A stretch of 64,000 nt of DNA from Bathynomus jamesi (lineage: Eukaryota; Arthropoda; Malacostraca; Isopoda; Cirolanidae), in assembly GCA_023014485.1 (NCBI GenBank), contig JAJOZX010005799.1:235001-299000 (forward strand), written 5' to 3'. Shown here in pieces: positions 35,494 through 45,879 of the stretch. Position 1 is the first letter of the stretch, and every line of letters starts with the position of its first letter. The notes under the pieces were generated by a model. That model made no database searches. It saw only the letters and a program-made list of their open reading frames with translations, and was not told the DNA's origin. The translations under genes and the position numbers were made by a program.

Positions 35494-36878
35494 GTGCCCG
35501 CGAAAAGTATCCGATCACTCAAGAAAATACAATATTTTCCCTTGATATTCAGAGACACGTAATTCACTTTCTATTTGTTCTAGCGACATCTGGTAACTTT
35601 GAGGTTGCTCGCTGATATGAGAGCTATCCAACGCATTCTCAAATTAGTGTTCTGGTAGCCTTCGTTGCGGGTGGCTGTGTCTCAAATTTGTCAGATTTCA
35701 CTGTTTGTGTAAATTTCTTGATATTTTTTTTTTTTTTACAGAAAGTGGTGTAAATAAAATTTATATATAATGTGTGCTAAAAAACAACTTAAGAGTGATT
35801 GTCGAGGTGCTATTGTTGCTTTGCATGCATGTGGGAAATCACAGAGACAGATAGCTAAGGAATTAAACATATCCCAAAGTACCGTTAATTTATGGGTTTC
35901 ACGGGCTAAGAACAATGGTGGCCTAACCACGCCAGTCCCTAAAAAACGATCTGGCAGACCGAGAAAAACAAATTCGCGAACAGACAAACTTATGAAACGT
36001 TTAGTATTGAAAAACCCAACAATAACTGCGAAAGAAATAAAATTTAATATGAATAATTTGTTATCTGGTGTTTCTGAACGAACTATCCAGGAGCGGCTCC
36101 AAAAAGAACTCGATTACCATCTCGCCATGCTGCTAAGAAACCGTTCATTAATGAAAAATGCGTAAAAAACGTGTCGCATTTTGTAAAAAATACATTCATT
36201 GGAATGTTGATGACTGGAAGAAGGTTTTATTTAGCGATGAGTCGACATTTTTGACATTCAGAAGTTGTCCAAAAAAGGTTCGCCGGCCTATTGGCTCAAA
36301 TAGGATGGACCCTAAATACACCCTAAAGACAATGAAACACCCTCCAAGTGTGATGGTTTGGGGTTGTTTCGGTTACTATGGGCGTGGAAACTTATATTTT
36401 CTTCCGAAGAACACAACTATGAATGGTGCACGGTATTTAGCAATGCTACAGGATAAACTTCCAATGGCAATGGCAATCCAAAGGACAAAAACATACATGC
36501 ATGATGGTGCACCATGTCACAGGGCCAAAATAGTGACAAAATGGATTACTGACAATAAATTTGATATTTTGGATTGGCCTGGTAATAGTCCAGATCTCAA
36601 TCCGATAGAAAATCTGTGGCTAATAATAAAAAATAAGGTTGAATGCCACGACACTGGCTCAGTCGAAAATTACAAGAGGCCATCAAAAAGGTATGGTGCA
36701 AGGAAATATCAGTGGAAGTTTGTCAAAACTTGATTAAATCCATGCCAAACGTCTAGAACAAGTCATCCAAACCAAAGGACAGATGACAAAATACTAATAT
36801 AAGGTTAGTATACATTTAAACATTGTTTTTATGTAAAAAATACAAATTTCAAGGGTGATCGGATACTTTTCGCGGGCA

Positions 36879-36881
<3 letters not shown>
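35494..36881 (+). mobile_element. Tc1 transposon inserted in the Polinton
   Basis: CAGTGCCCGCGAAAAGTATC at left and its reverse complement at right, flanked by TA. 1.39 kb with an almost complete transposase, so it is one of the youngest autonomous-type insertions here. Confidence 0.93.
35770..36790 (+). pseudogene. Tc1-like DD34E transposase, near-intact with two frame breaks
   Basis: Starts MCAKKQLKSDCRGAIVALHA with HTH 1 (KSQRQIAKELNISQSTVNLW), a GRPRKTN hinge and HTH 2 (SGVSERTIQERL). A frame break near 36120-36165 leads to KKRVAFCKKYIHWNVDDWKK. Then VLFSDES (Asp 1), PSVMVWGCFG, YMHDGAPCHRAK (Asp 2) and GNSPDLNPIENLW (Glu). After a second break near 36655 the C-terminal MPKRLEQVIQTKGQ-like end reads in another frame to about 36785. 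About 340 residues in total, normal for Tc1. Confidence 0.88.
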
Positions 36882-36914
<33 letters not shown>

Positions 36915-37068
36915 GAACTCTTTCAGCTAAAGAAGCCTTATGTATAGCATTGGTTGTGTAATAGCTCATTGTGTAACAATATGATGGTAGTTATTCCAAT
37001 TAAATTCGGTTTAAATACACCTTTATTAATTGCATACCTTTCCAGTTTTTTTTGCAATGATCGGATTG

Positions 37069-37172
<104 letters not shown>

Positions 37173-37694
37173 GATCTGTAGTTAATCTTACGCGAGGTAT
37201 GAAAATCAGGAAAAAATGCCAAATGTGTATTATTTTAAACATCTTATGTTAGGTATATATATATATATATATATATATCTATATATATATATATATTTAT
37301 TTATTTTATAACATTTAATTTTAGTTTAGAAGCAAATTTAACATTAACTTCATTGAACTTTTCGAAACAAATAACATAGTTTACCTTCGAAAACGTCATA
37401 ATAGAAAATAATTAGTTTTATGGTTAACTAGTTTATTTCGTTTACTATAATTATACAGTCTTTTAAGCAGCTTATGATACATATATATATATATATATCT
37501 GAACTCTTTCAGCTAAAGAAGCCTTATGTATAGCATTGGTTGTGTAATAGCTCATTGTGTAACAATATGATGGTAGTTATTCCAATTAAATTCTGTTTAA
37601 ATACACCTTTGTTAATTGCATACCTTTCCAGTTTTTTTTTGCAATGATCGGATTGCTAGATATATATATATATATATTATATATATATATATAT

Positions 37695-37745
<51 letters not shown>

Positions 37746-38224
37746 GATGTAGTTAATCTTACGCGAGGTATGAAAATCAGGGAAAAATGCCAAATGTATA
37801 TTATTTTAAACATCTTATGTTAGGTAAATATATATATATATATATATTATTTATTTTATAACATTTAATTTTAGTTTAGAAGCAAATTTAACATTAACTT
37901 CATTGAACTTAAACTTTTCGAAACAAATAACATAGTTTACCTTCGAAAACGTCATAATAGAAAATAATTAGTTTTATGGTTAACTAGTTTATTTCGTTTA
38001 CTATAATTATATATATACATGTTCTGAAATATTTTCTCGAAAACTATGGGTGCTAGAAAAATTCTGAAACCATATTTGGAATCGGTATCAAAAGTTCTAT
38101 ACGAATAACCAAATAATTTTCAAAGGAGAATACGAGCATTAAATCTATTCGTGAAAATATATATATGTTACTCGTCAGGTCCCGTTATAGCGGACTGGTA
38201 CACGTCATAGCTCCACCCAGCTAC

Positions 38225-38320
38225 ATCGGCAGCCAATCACTACGAACATCTGGTCTTTTGGGGCGGAGCTTGGCGATTGTGCCTATAAAAGGGGATATTT
38301 TTCATTTTGGAGTAACAGTA
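38225..38320 (+). promoter_or_regulatory. Polinton left promoter: CCAAT, GC box and TATA box
   Basis: AGCCAATCAC at ~38231, GGGGCGGAGCTT at ~38261 and GCCTATAAAAGGGG at ~38280 are in canonical order and spacing, with an ATG at 38358 some 75 bp beyond the TATA box. The AAGCTCCGCCC word recurs in the other orientation at 49636, ahead of the right-hand gene cluster. Confidence 0.7.
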
Positions 38321-38357
38321 GCTATTTTCGCGTCAGTGAATAATCATTCCCTCCACC

Positions 38358-39314
38358 ATGGACCTGTACGTCTCCCCAGACTTGTATGAAGAGTGATACT
38401 GCAGCATTAACCGCAATTAGCCTTTTTAATGCGGTTGACCGTGATGAATTATTTACAACGCAAACCGTAGAAGACATGTGCAGTGACGCTCCTTACAATC
38501 CGACGCAAGGGACTACCATAGAAATGTAAGTGTCTATAATTAGAATTTATATATGGATGGGGTGTAGTATCTCGTCAAATAGATAATCGCCAAAAATGTC
38601 AATCAATGTTATTTTGTTACCCCATTATGCTAAAATCGAAATTTTATGGCATTCATTCCTCGAACCAAAGATATCTTCACATAATGGGGATCTGTCTGTA
38701 TACTCTGTATATGTTTTAAAAGCATTATTCCTTTAAGGTCCGATGAGGATTTGACGTGTTATACAATCTTTGAAGAATCTCGGAATACGGGGGATATACT
38801 GAACAGTCAACAATGTCACACATCCTCCACCATGGACCTGTACGTCTCCCCGGAATTGTATGAAGAACGTGATACTGCAGCATTAACCGCAATTAGTCTT
38901 TTCAATGCGATTGACCGTGGCGAATTATTTCAACGCAAACCGTAGAAGATATTTGCAGTGACGCTCCTTACAACCCGACGCAAGGGACTACCATAGAAAT
39001 GTAAGTGTCTATAATTAGAATTTTATATATATATATGGAGATTTGTAGTATCTCGTCAAATAGATACTCGCCAAAAATGTCAATCAGTGTTATTTGGTTA
39101 TCCCCATTATGCTAAAATCGAAATTTTTATGGCGTTCACTCCTCGAACCAAAGATATCTTCACATAATGGGGATCTGTCTGTATACTCTGTATATGTTTT
39201 AAAAGCATTATTCCTTTAAGGTCCGATGAGGATTTGACACGTTATACAATCTTTTGAAGAATCTCGGAATAGGGAGGATATACTGATCAGTCAACAATGT
39301 CACACCGAAATAAT
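38358..39314 (+). pseudogene. Unrecognised Polinton gene with duplicated exon-intron units
   Basis: Two ~474-bp copies lie in tandem (38350-38823 and 38824-39297). Each has an ATG (38358, 38832) opening MDLYVSPELYEE..., then ALTAISLFNA, ending at GAAAT|GTAAGT (donors at 38526 and 39001). Each continues after CCTTTAAG|G (acceptors ending 38737 and 39220) with SDEDLT.YTIFEES. Splicing restores an open frame across AT|G. A third donor GTAAGTG is at 39315. Single-base losses break copy 1 (EEW-type stop after GAAGAG) and copy 2 (stop after QRKP). Protein is small and acidic; no family recognised. Confidence 0.6.
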
Positions 39315-39498
39315 GTAAGTGTTTTTCGATCTTTTTGGGATAAGAAGACACAATATATTTTCATATTTATTAAATGAAAGAAATCAGTACAATAAACAGC
39401 TACAGAATATATCGTTACAAATATACGAACAAAAACATTATAATATACAACGAGTACGTACAATTGGAAAACGGTTTTTTATCTGTCTGCATACCATT

Positions 39499-39918
39499 TC
39501 ATCGTTTCGGCGAGTGTGACGGGTCAAATAAATTTAAAAAATTTATAAATTCTTTATCATTTGACATATGCATGAGAAATGAGACGCAGTACATTCCGAA
39601 AACATTAGTAAAATATCCTTGCATGCGAAATGGGGTCCACACAACTTCGGGAATATGTAACTGAGCGAGAAATTTTACAATAATAGGATCACTCCAGGGT
39701 TGAGTACCGAGTGAATCAAAATAGTACAGGCGCTGTCTATTTTTAAAATAGACAGCGATCCAGTGAATCCCTTCATTACCGATGATGTCTGTGTTCACAA
39801 TAAGACTACCGCATTCTCGCGTACTTGGCAAACTCAATGTTTCATTCTTCGCAAACACGCCGATAAATTTGGAACGTGTGACTCGCTCCATTACTTTCTG
39901 AAGTGTATTAGCATCCAT
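39499..39918 (-). CDS. Adenain-like cysteine protease (PRO)
   Basis: Open for 139 codons from 39918. Seen: GIHWIAVYF with the catalytic His, YYFDSLG with the acidic residue, and FGMYCVSFL with the catalytic Cys near the C-terminus. This is the His-Asp/Glu-Cys order of the adenovirus-type maturation protease found in Polintons. The family's role is to cleave capsid precursors during particle maturation. The start codon lies 1 nt after the stop of the major capsid frame, showing tight packing. This is the only virion gene here open across its entire length, although activity is unknown. The Gln usually before the Cys is not obvious. Confidence 0.85.
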   Translation of the reverse strand: MDANTLQKVMERVTRSKFIGVFAKNETLSLPSTRECGSLIVNTDIIGNEGIHWIAVYFKNRQRLYYFDSLGTQPWSDPIIVKFLAQLHIPEVVWTPFRMQGYFTNVFGMYCVSFLMHMSNDKEFINFLNLFDPSHSPKR

Positions 39919-39919
39919 T

Positions 39920-41195
39920 TTAAAAGTCAGTGATAACGCTTCTAAATCTATCTACTTCTATTAGGGCTTGCGATTCGAGATATACTAGTACACTAATAGG
40001 AGCGTCTATATGCTTGGCGAATTCCAGCCGCACTGAGATGTTTCCGCTCTGCTGTGGTGTTAAATGGGTATTTACGATAGCAGATAAGTCAGGTGTAATG
40101 TCAAACGGGTAAAAGTTAAATTGATCAAGAATTCTTCCTGCGTTACCCCATTACCAAGCTCATCACAATCACCTGCAATATGGGTCAGATTACTATAGGC
40201 TCTGGCACAAAGCGGTAAAACAGCGTCTGATGAATAGTCCGTACCCATTGTTCCACCCAAAAGCAGTGCCATTAACGTATAGAGTTATATTTTTAAGTCC
40301 GAAATTCTCGAATTTAAAGGCACTCTTTTTATATTTTCCATTCACCGAAGCGTGGTCCTGCATGCCGATTAATATCCTTTTAGGAAGATTTCCCAGGGCA
40401 ATGTTTTCTATCTGCTTCGATGCCAACCCTGCAGGAACCGTATATAGTTTGATCTGCACTCTGTTAATAGGATATTTCACTGTAGCGTTTAGTAAATTTT
40501 TCTCAATTTCTAGTTGTTTTGGTGAACTTAATTTCACTCGCCGTACGCGGAGGTATGTGTCCATAATGTGAACCACAACGGACTTTGCACCCTCTTCTTG
40601 ATTCACATCCAGATTTAAGCAGATCTCAGGACTCGTGCGGGTGAGCTTTATTTTCATATCCACCCCGTTCACAAGCAACTTCTCCTGGAAAGTGAAATCT
40701 GTGTGCAACCGTCCAAAACACTCGTATATTTTCTTTTTAGAATTTTTAAATTTGTCTTTATACTATTTTCATCTTTAGTTTGATAATATCCCTCCGCACT
40801 TAAAAAGGTAGCCTTCGCTTCTTTGGAAAAGTTGAGGACATTTTCCAAATAGGCTCGTAGATGATAGTACCCGGTGCCTGCCGATATTTGGTCTGATTTA
40901 AATATACGTCACACTGGTTGAATATGGCGTGCAGAAAGTTTGTTCAGGGTATACAGCATATTTGTCATCGCAGACCGTTCCATCAGAATGGGCTATACGT
41001 AGCTTAGCGTACATGTGCACACAGCTTGGATCAAAAAAGTAAGGACCTGAGCTGGGTATCACAATTCTATAGGTGCACTCGGGGAACTAATTGTGTTTAA
41101 AGGGTTAATTGTAATAAAGTCACTGTGCTCAATAGAAACTTGGGTTGGCGGAGCTCAAAAAAGGACAGCTCCGATTTACAGCATTGTGAACTACA
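39920..41195 (-). pseudogene. Major capsid protein (double jelly-roll), frameshifted
   Basis: The minus strand carries conserved stretches typical of Polinton/adintovirus capsid proteins in at least four frame blocks. The N-terminal block (~41165-41070) has SIEHSDFITINPLN. The next (~41065-40910) has IPSSGPYFFD. The long block 40708-40193 has LPKRILIGMQDHASVNGKY then ENFGLKNITLYVNG. The C-terminal block (to the stop at 39920-39922) starts GGTMGTDYS and ends near IEVDRFRSVITDF. This is the hexon-type shell protein. Length ~420 codons if whole. Breaks prevent a single product. Confidence 0.85.
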
Positions 41196-41290
41196 TGGGT
41201 GGATGAAGCGTGCCATGGCGAAATAGTGACTCCTCTCTCGACAAGTGGTAAACAAACTATGATTCATGAGATCAATATCCTTAGCTTATA

Positions 41291-41676
41291 TCAGTCAAAA
41301 AAGTGGTCAACCATAGGTTTCATTCGCTTGCAGCATTTCTTTTTTGATAGCCTTTTACGTTTAATACCACGTGACCCCTTCTTCTTCCGGGGAGCCCTCT
41401 TCTTCTTCCCGCCACCACGCATTTTTCTCTTTGCATCTTTGATGATTTCGTTCCGTGTACGCTTTAAATGTTTTTTAGAGCTTCTTTAGGTTTAGCCCCG
41501 GCCAATATGTCTTCTGCAGTGTTAAGGCCTGATTGTAGCGCTTTCCTTCCAAGGTATCTGGCACCCCTCTTCAGCAAAGGAACAGCCGTACGTAGTATGG
41601 ATGAAAAAATGGATCCAAGTCCACTACCGCGCTGGTATCGCATCCCTCGATAGACGGTGAAAGGCTTTCTATCCAT
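41291..41676 (-). pseudogene. pX-like basic virion protein
   Basis: 41676-41464 encodes RGMRYQRGSGLGSIFSSILR, then a Gly/Leu-rich segment and AGLNTAEDILAG-type helix (as LNTAEDILAGAKPKEALKN). A frame change near 41460 leads into a strongly basic C-terminus (KKKRAPRKKKGSRGIKRKR) ending at 41291. The RGxG...hydrophobic helix plus Lys/Arg tail matches the small virion-core (adenovirus pX/pVI-like) proteins of adintoviruses. A nuclear or DNA-binding role is inferred. Confidence 0.7.
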
Positions 41677-42533
41677 TATAACTCAGTGCGTCGAAAGTGT
41701 AGCTTCACTGTTAAGCTCCCGTTACCGAATGGGAAGTTTTCGCCCTCAATCGTTCTTATATATATTGTGATATTGGTTATTAAATTAGTTGCGACATTCA
41801 CATAATGGGGTCTGTCATATGTAATACTCAAACTCCTTCCTCTATGGTTGGGGATGTGAGCAATGCGCAGCAGGCGTGCCTGGGTATCCCCAACAAACTG
41901 GTGCTCCACTATATTACTGTAAATATAGCACATGTCTGGGGACCTTTCAGCCAATTTCTCCATCTTCAATTGATACATTAATCTGGACAAGTTATAATGT
42001 GTCTCGTGAAATGTGTCTCTTGGAAGGCTGCGCTATATCGGCCGTTGGTTAGAATTTTGAACTTTCTATGTTCTTTAAGACGTCTGTTAGTCTTTGATTT
42101 TAGGATTAGTGTATGTGCAGGGTTGTTTACGATTTCATATACTAAATCATTCGTAAGGTTTGAGTTTCTTAAACTTACGTTTAAGCCTCTCACAACATCC
42201 TCGGCCGAACCATATTGACCCGGCCCTAGTCTTACTTCTGTACTGTAATACCGTGCAATCTTAGTCCGAGCGATGCGCATAGTTTCATCCATAGCTACCC
42301 CAGCTTTTTCACACTCGTCAATGTCTCTAAGAATCGTAAAAAACGGTTTCTTTATGTTCAATATTTAAAAAGACGGTGTCCAGCTGAATTTCGCATATCC
42401 CCACCTCATACGAATCACGACCCAATTCAATGTGCCCATGGAGTTCTGTTACAAAGTTGGCTAGCGTGTTGTTAGGGTGTACAGACAGGGACGAGGAGGA
42501 CGGGAGTGTGACGTAGAAATGGTTAGGAGCCAT
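41676..42533 (-). pseudogene. Minor capsid (penton-like) protein, two frameshifts
   Basis: Three consecutive frames. 42533-42327: HFYVTLPSSSSLSVHPNNTL, then TELHGHIELGRDSYEVGICE. 42361-41978: contains GPGQYGSAEDVVRGLN. 41990-41676: ends in ENFPFGNGSLTVKLHFRR. The YVTLPS...N.L..F.T.L...I.L...WEVG.. opening and PF..G...V.LHF.R ending are the usual bookends of the penton-position minor capsid protein in Polintons. Its neighbours are the integrase upstream (8-nt gap) and pX downstream (adjoining), a compact late cassette. Confidence 0.8.
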
Positions 42534-42541
42534 GTTGCATA

Positions 42542-43586
42542 CTATTTAAGCTTCATTATTGCATCAGCTTTTATATAGGTGTTGAAGCTTTCTGGGTACC
42601 CTAGCCATTTCACCAGGTACATTTTTCTCCTTCCTGAACCTTGCTTCCTAAATTTTCTCAATTTTAACACATTTTTTTCTAAATTAAACGCAACTTTCTG
42701 CAATTCCTCGCGGTAAAAGCTCCTGAGATTTCTTCCCCATTCAAATCTTCAATGTAATACATCATTATCTCACCTTTAGGTCTCACAGCCCTAACTTTAA
42801 AAATCTCGCGTGTCCATCCTGCTCAAAACGCTTTGCGAATTTATTCCCGAACGCGACAGCCTTACATAATCACTGATTTGAAGCGCGCAGAGTGTGTGGT
42901 GGTGGTGGTGATCCATCTCTTCTCGGGAGCGTACCTCTTTCTAAAACTTCGTTAGGTGTTGCCCCAATCGTGCGATGGTGTGAGCGGTTGTAGGATGATG
43001 CCAATGAGTCCAGAATGTCTAGAAATCTGTATGTGTTTTTATGTGTAAAATAACGGTGCATGCGTTCCTTTATGGTGCGCTGAACTCTTTCAGCTAAAGA
43101 AGCCTTATGTATAGAATTGGTGTGTAATAGCTGATATTAAACTGTCAACATATTCTGAAAAGCACGGCCAATAAACTCCTTCCCCATATCCGTACAAAAT
43201 AGCCAGGAACCCTGTTTTCTTTAACATTAGCGTTTTGGTGGCTTTAGCAACTGTTTCAGGTGATTTATTTTTCAGAGGAACTAGCCACAGATATCTAGAG
43301 AATACGTCTATTATGAATAGAATGTAGCGGTAACCATCGTTATACACAGAATATCTTTGCATGTCTGTTAAATCTGCTTGCCAAATAGAATCAATCGAGG
43401 AAGCCGTGTCTGGCTGTTTTAAACCTTTTTCTCACAGGCTTATGAGCGTATAAGCGTCCTGCTCCCTCAAAAATCTTTCAACATCTTTTTTCCTACTCCG
43501 TAAACACTTCTGTACAGTCTATCTACGCCGCCGTAAGAGGATGGGGTAGAAATGTCATAATAGCGTTTAGTTAATACGTTAGCCAT
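42542..43586 (-). pseudogene. Retroviral-type integrase with C-terminal chromodomain
   Basis: Starts at ATG 43586. The N-terminal part has SSYGGVDRLYRSV. The core shows YRYILFIIDVFSRYLWLVPL, bearing the catalytic Asp of the RVE fold, then PLKNKSPETVAKA. Further on are YNRSHHRTIGATPNEV (end of the core) and, after several breaks, VKWLGYPESFNTYI, a chromodomain ending at 42542. Catalyses insertion of the linear element DNA in Polintons. Frame breaks lie near 43430, 43200-43100, 42870 and 42700. A ~55-bp piece (43080-43135) is copied in the 587-bp tandem repeats. Confidence 0.85.
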
Positions 43587-43747
43587 TTGCGTATTTTAGA
43601 GGCACGTGGGTAGGGTTGTTTAACCTCTTCTTGCTCCTCTTCAAAGGTGTTACCGCCGGGGGTGACGGCGCCTTCAATTGTGTCACAGGCGTTGCATGTT
43701 CCAAAGTCTTTTAACCTGTCAGATTTCCTATCAACGTTTAGGGACAT
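43571..43747 (-). CDS. Small acidic-tail frame overlapping the integrase start
   Basis: A 58-codon frame from ATG 43747 (MSLNVDRKSDRLKDFGTCNA...) with CNAC, a Glu-rich EEEQEEV run, and a stop 16 nt inside the integrase start. No family recognised. It may instead be the frameshifted beginning of a longer integrase. Confidence 0.35.
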   Translation of the reverse strand: MSLNVDRKSDRLKDFGTCNACDTIEGAVTPGGNTFEEEQEEVKQPYPRASKIRKWLTY

Positions 43748-44292
43748 TTATTTGTTGTAGTCTTGCTTTAATATGCTTCCATCCTGATGGTGATGGCCTA
43801 TCCACTTTCTCACCAGATCATGGACAATGTTACGATATTCGATCCCTGTACCTTTGATCCTTCCACAATGATCTCCCTGTATCGGTCCATTGTATGGCGG
43901 GATCCTCATTCAATAGATTATAAAGACTTAAGCCTTACTCCTCAATGTAAGTGGGAGGGTATTTTTAATACATGTTCGATATGTTGTGTGGCTAATCTTT
44001 TTGGTTGGTCAGCTGTGTCGTCGGGTTACAGGTCCTATGTCGCCATCGTCCCCGTGCTGTGCCTAATAACCACAGGAATCTCTGTAGGGCTCTTATAATT
44101 TTCGTACTCGTGAAGAAATTTCTGCAGAGCTTCTGGTATAAGATTCTTTCTCTCAGGTGTTTTTTACTGTTTAATAGGGTTACAATTCGCTTTCCATTCT
44201 TTTAAGTCTGCTTTTACGGGGATCTAGATACGTGTCTGGATTCCTTAGCAGTGGGCGTACACCTCGGGGGGAATCACAACCACTTTCTTCAT
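43740..44292 (-). pseudogene. Small conserved Polinton protein, heavily broken
   Basis: Opens MKKVVVIPPEVYAHC then stops. Later pieces in other frames include RNPDTYLDPR, LIPEALQKFLHEYENY and GWKHIKARLQQINVP. A short protein opening with a KKVVVIPPEVY-type motif commonly follows the small helical protein in Polinton/adintovirus gene blocks, as far as I recall; its function is not established. Confidence 0.55.
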
Positions 44293-44296
44293 TATA

Positions 44297-44614
44297 TTAT
44301 CTAGTCCAGTAAAGGACCCAAAACTGAAAATAAGATGGGAGAAAGACCCTCCTGTTTGTACAATAATTCGTTGTTTTCTTCGCTACAGGTTGGCTTTTAC
44401 GAGCGAGTGCAGTATTATGTTCTTGTAGCGGCGTAGGCGAGCCTTCTGATGGGTTTTCATTGATACATTGCAAATTTATAACGTTAAGACAGATTTCACA
44501 GATGCATTTTAAAAAGTCGGCATCGATATTTTTAATAAACATCTGCTGCATCGCCCGAGGCAGTCGATGATAGATTTTTATTAATTCACGGTATTTCTTT
44601 AGTCTCTTTGTCAT
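44297..44614 (-). pseudogene. Small helical Polinton protein with CICE..LN motif
   Basis: MTKRLKKYRELIKIYHRLPR then DADFLKCICEICLNVINLQ matches the recurrent 'L..LP...R...L......L...ICE...N.L' pattern of a small basic protein found next to the ATPase in Polintons. The usual Gly/Leu-rich end (GGFL..LL) is visible only in a shifted frame at ~44345-44305. Starts 4 nt inside the ATPase end (overlap). Function unknown. Confidence 0.6.
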
Positions 44615-45248
44615 TCTGGAATATACACCGTTTCAGGCTCGTTTGGAAATATATTCGTTCGCAGAAGCACTCTAAACGTGTTTCGCGGATGAAGGTCGCA
44701 AAGCAAATATCCGTAACGCGTGCTTGTAGCTCCTTTATAAACTTCCAAAAACTCCTTACGCTGATTCGGGAACATTTGATTGGCTAATACCCCAATTTGT
44801 GATACATCTCTACGTTGCGCGAATAAGACTAGATATTGCGTATTTAACGACACATCGCGCATGTATCTATTTTTGAAAAATAGATTCTGATTGATGAAGA
44901 ACACGCTTATGTTAAGATGGTGGGAGAATACTGTAAATGTCTCGGCAAACGTTTTATCCATCTCCAACATGAGATCGTCAATTACAACGATTGTATGTTC
45001 ATTTCCCTTTAACGAATTAACGTCATATACGCCTTTGTGGAACAAATATCATCTTGGTACTCGTTGAACACTGATTGATACGTCGAATAGCACCATATAA
45101 CTTTATGCACAAATTTCGAGAACATCTCCCCCTTTTCTTTAATGATTTTAAGCATAAACACAGTTTTACCACATCCTGTAGGTCCAGATATAATACATGT
45201 GGATGGGCTCGTGAATCTGAATTTTTCTACAGAGTCCATTTCTAACAC
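44611..45248 (-). pseudogene. FtsK/HerA-type DNA-packaging ATPase, one frameshift
   Basis: 45248-45009 carries Walker A GPTGCGKT (residues ~25-32) after STCIIS. The next frame (45045-44611) has Walker B as TIVVIDDLM, then the sensor-like VFFINQNLF and SLNTQYLVLFAQRRD, and a conserved C-terminus PRNTFRVLLRTNIFPNE. This is the A32-like packaging ATPase that pumps DNA into preformed capsids. Only one break (near 45030) separates the halves, and all key motifs are intact. Divergent from the polymerase, with starts ~75 bp apart. Confidence 0.9.
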
Positions 45249-45321
45249 GTCACACTCCTAAGTGAGTCATTTACAAAATATTACAAATTTTGAGTGCTGA
45301 TCCTTATATTTCTTCTCCCAC
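45249..45321. promoter_or_regulatory. Divergent intergenic region between ATPase and polymerase module
   Basis: About 75 bp between the minus-strand ATPase start and the plus-strand polymerase-module frame. Expected to hold back-to-back promoters by position; no clear TATA box seen. Confidence 0.35.
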
Positions 45322-45870
45322 AGAACCGTGAATGACGATGAGGTAGAGCAGCCCATCATTACGGATGACCTCGACGACAGTGTAGTTGTGATCTCCTCCC
45401 CTGAACCCTCACCAGCGATACCGGTAACACGTCCAAAGCGGAGGTATGAGATACCCACGTCAGGTATAAAGCGACCGAAATACGCGTCTGTTGCAGCGGT
45501 AATAGATCCCCAACCCTCAACCTCTTACGCAACAACACCCCCAGCAGCACCTAATATATCCCCTTATTCATCCGCCGCCCCCCGTTCTGTTGAGGATGGT
45601 ATAACGCTGGAATTGGTGCGATCCGCAGCCCCCACCCCAGCCTTGACTAGAAATCGGTATAGAGTCAAGTCAGGATCGACCCTAGAGTCATGTATAGCAG
45701 TGGAATTGAGCGCGGACTACGCCGGGTTGTAGAGCATATTATAGAGTTTGCTCTTCAGAATCGTGACGAGCGTGAAGTCAGGACGAGTCTGTCCTTTGGA
45801 TTCGGGTCAGATGACGGTGATGTAGACGATTATTGGGTGATAGTGCCATTTAGACGTTAGGCGGCTGAAG
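45322..45870 (+). pseudogene. Acidic/proline-rich N-terminal module ahead of the polymerase
   Basis: 45328-45732 encodes an acidic start (DDEVEQPIITDDLDDSVVVI) with VVVISSPEPS, a SUMO-interacting-motif-like string, then KRRYEIP and PSTSYATTPPAAP linkers. A shifted frame continues with IERGLRRVVEHIIEFALQNR to 45855. In Polintons the polymerase is preceded by a similar N-terminal region, often fused. Whether this was a separate protein (candidate terminal protein) or part of the polymerase cannot be told. Confidence 0.5.
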
Positions 45871-45879
45871 ATGTAGAAT

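Noticed and set aside
37498..38030. CRISPR-like or satellite array in the 587-bp repeats
   Set aside because: There are only 2.5 long units with microsatellite cores and no short regular spacers, in a eukaryotic context.
40230..40571. Plus-strand frame opposite the major capsid remnant
   Set aside because: Antisense shadow of conserved capsid motifs.
43787..44098. Plus-strand 103-codon frame in the Polinton
   Set aside because: It lies opposite the minus-strand conserved small-protein remnants and has no recognisable motif itself.
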